Source: Methylosinus sp. LW4
Lineage (GTDB): Bacteria; Pseudomonadota; Alphaproteobacteria; Rhizobiales; Beijerinckiaceae
Assembly: GCF_000379125.1 (NCBI RefSeq)
Contig: NZ_KB900626.1
Coordinates: forward strand, 1,025,748 to 1,089,747
Direction: 5' to 3'
Length of the DNA: 64,000 nt
Shown here: positions 63,916 through 64,000 of the stretch, piece after piece
Position numbering within the stretch: the stretch's first letter is position 1
Layout: every line of letters starts with the position of its first letter
The notes under the pieces: generated by a model
The model's database searches: none
What the model saw: only the letters and a program-made list of their open reading frames with translations
What the model was told of the DNA's origin: nothing
Position numbers and translations under genes: made by a program

Positions 63916-64000
63916 GTCGTTTTCGCCTTCTCGAATCTCGACCAGTCCGGCGTGCGCCGGGAAAATATCTCTGCCGCCGGCGCGCGTCGGATGGTGCGGG

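Overview
The window is about 64 kb of high-GC DNA from an alphaproteobacterial methanotroph, most like the type II Methylosinus/Methylocystis group. The deciding evidence is a complete particulate methane monooxygenase operon pmoC-pmoA-pmoB (5944-9179), with PmoA and PmoB sequences of the type II kind: PmoB has Asn where Methylococcus capsulatus has His48. Surrounding genes are typical alphaproteobacterial housekeeping and cell-cycle genes (cpdR, rcdA, gatCAB, hemB, pccA, clpP, tig). I saw no tRNA, rRNA, CRISPR array, insertion sequence or prophage.

Layout. 51-5356: a Tat-exported metallophosphoesterase and a MauG-like dihaem protein in one minus-strand operon, a divergent classical dihaem cytochrome c peroxidase, and a secreted PF04185-type phosphoesterase. 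5357-9242: pmo promoter/leader, pmoCAB and a strong terminator. 9243-13411: a copper-handling set pmoD, copC, a CopD fused to cytochrome c and a thioredoxin-like domain, and a PCuAC-type chaperone with a His-rich tail; it sits behind its own intergenic region carrying a perfect inverted repeat. 13456-21768: a small membrane protein, a GT87-type glycosyltransferase, an aspartate aminotransferase, an Imm11-like orphan gene, sodB, a second PmoD-like gene with changed metal ligands, xthA and a YcjF-type membrane protein. 21934-28222: a WYL-type regulator reading in frame into a glutathione S-transferase, a LuxR-type regulator, plsY-dprA, small genes and ruvX. 28360-32175: gatC, gatA, a chorismate mutase and gatB. 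32837-43202: a histone-like protein, hemB, a membrane-anchored patatin, pyk, suhB-like, rcdA, rpmE and cpdR. 43415-54086: N-formylglutamate amidohydrolase, hisN, an HhH protein, hrpB, an MmgE/PrpD plus ComA-like pair, a Hint-domain protein, gtrA and a retropepsin-like protease. 54245-63915: purE-purK, a GDSL esterase, a TonB-dependent receptor, pccA, clpP and tig.

How the genes fit together. PmoCAB is a copper enzyme in the intracytoplasmic membranes. PmoD, CopC, CopD and PCuAC are periplasmic or membrane copper-binding proteins, so 5.9-13.4 kb is one functional block for methane oxidation and its metal supply. The orphan PmoD-like gene at 18329-19000 and the dihaem proteins upstream may extend it, which is inference. 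RcdA, CpdR and ClpP all belong to the ClpXP cell-cycle proteolysis pathway. The points most worth a second look are the three-domain CopD fusion, the PmoD paralogue, the inverted repeat before pmoD, the regulator-GST reading frame, the PrpD/ComA pair and the Hint protein.
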